Origin: Peptidiphaga gingivicola
GTDB taxonomy: Bacteria; Actinomycetota; Actinomycetes; Actinomycetales; Actinomycetaceae
Reading direction: 5' to 3'
NCBI RefSeq assembly: GCF_001652275.1
Contig: NZ_LVZK01000002.1
Span: forward strand, 107,131 to 171,130
DNA length: 64,000 bases
A program made the position numbers and the translations under genes. This document shows positions 62,473 through 64,000 of the stretch, in pieces. Below the pieces are notes generated by a model. That model saw only the letters and a program-made list of their open reading frames with translations, was not told the origin of the DNA and did not search any database. The number at the start of each line of letters is the position of its first letter. Position 1 is the first letter of the stretch.

Positions 62473-64000
<1,528 letters not shown>

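Overview
The window looks like a chromosomal segment of a high-GC Actinobacterium, most likely a member of the Actinomycetaceae (Actinomyces/Schaalia/Trueperella-like). This is inferred from GC-rich codon use, the gene order hom-thrC-thrB-rho-rpmE-prfA-prmC-tsaC-wecA-(atpI-like)-atpB-atpE, an actinobacterial Kgd-type 2-oxoglutarate enzyme, an RsrA/SigR pair, a bL37 micro-ribosomal protein, DUF222/HNH and Rv3235-family proteins, and a LAxTG (sortase E type) wall-anchored nucleotidase. No species call is possible from the sequence alone.

Layout. Positions 1-12116 (minus strand) hold one long housekeeping run: threonine biosynthesis (hom, thrC, thrB), rho, bL31, translation termination (prfA, prmC), tRNA modification (tsaC), the polyprenyl-phosphate sugar transferase wecA, an AtpI-position membrane protein, and the start of the ATP synthase operon. 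Positions 12572-23843 hold aroD, lysA, argS, tRNA-Arg(CCG), gdpD, a very long coiled-coil M23 peptidase and kgd. Positions 23844-29716 are accessory: repeat-rich spacers, a degenerate SGNH-fold protein, a DUF222/HNH protein, a VOC protein, the 24-codon bL37 gene with a strong terminator, and an unrecognised two-gene module (a 120-aa protein plus a two-TM/GAF-like protein). Positions 30110-43294 hold rsrA-sigR with a SigR-type autoregulatory promoter, doxX, the cluster aroA-rsgA-hisN, a phosphoribosyltransferase, sbcD-sbcC, and a secreted GH32 levanase lipoprotein. Positions 43477-47896 hold a small conserved protein, a decayed SAF-domain plus CpaE-like gene pair, an inverted pair of perfect DnaA boxes in front of an excisionase-type HTH gene, and the genes leading to secA. 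Positions 48011-61036 hold secA, a wall-anchored 5'-nucleotidase, an orphan 502-aa protein that may be a type VII secretion substrate, and the trehalose system (treR, PTS EIIABC, treC with an upstream coupled small ORF). Positions 62200-64000 are the 3' end of an rRNA operon on the minus strand (partial 23S, 5S, terminator).

The most striking window-wide property is a high density of short tandem duplications (20-93 bp units). They occur in spacers, across the ends of genes including the stop codon (aroD, lysA, the VOC gene), and inside coding regions (kgd, the VOC gene, the AtpI-position protein). The best candidates for undescribed biology are the 28493-29716 two-gene membrane module, the orphan 53604-55112 protein, and the DnaA-box palindrome beside the pseudogene pair. 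None of these could be tested here by database search.
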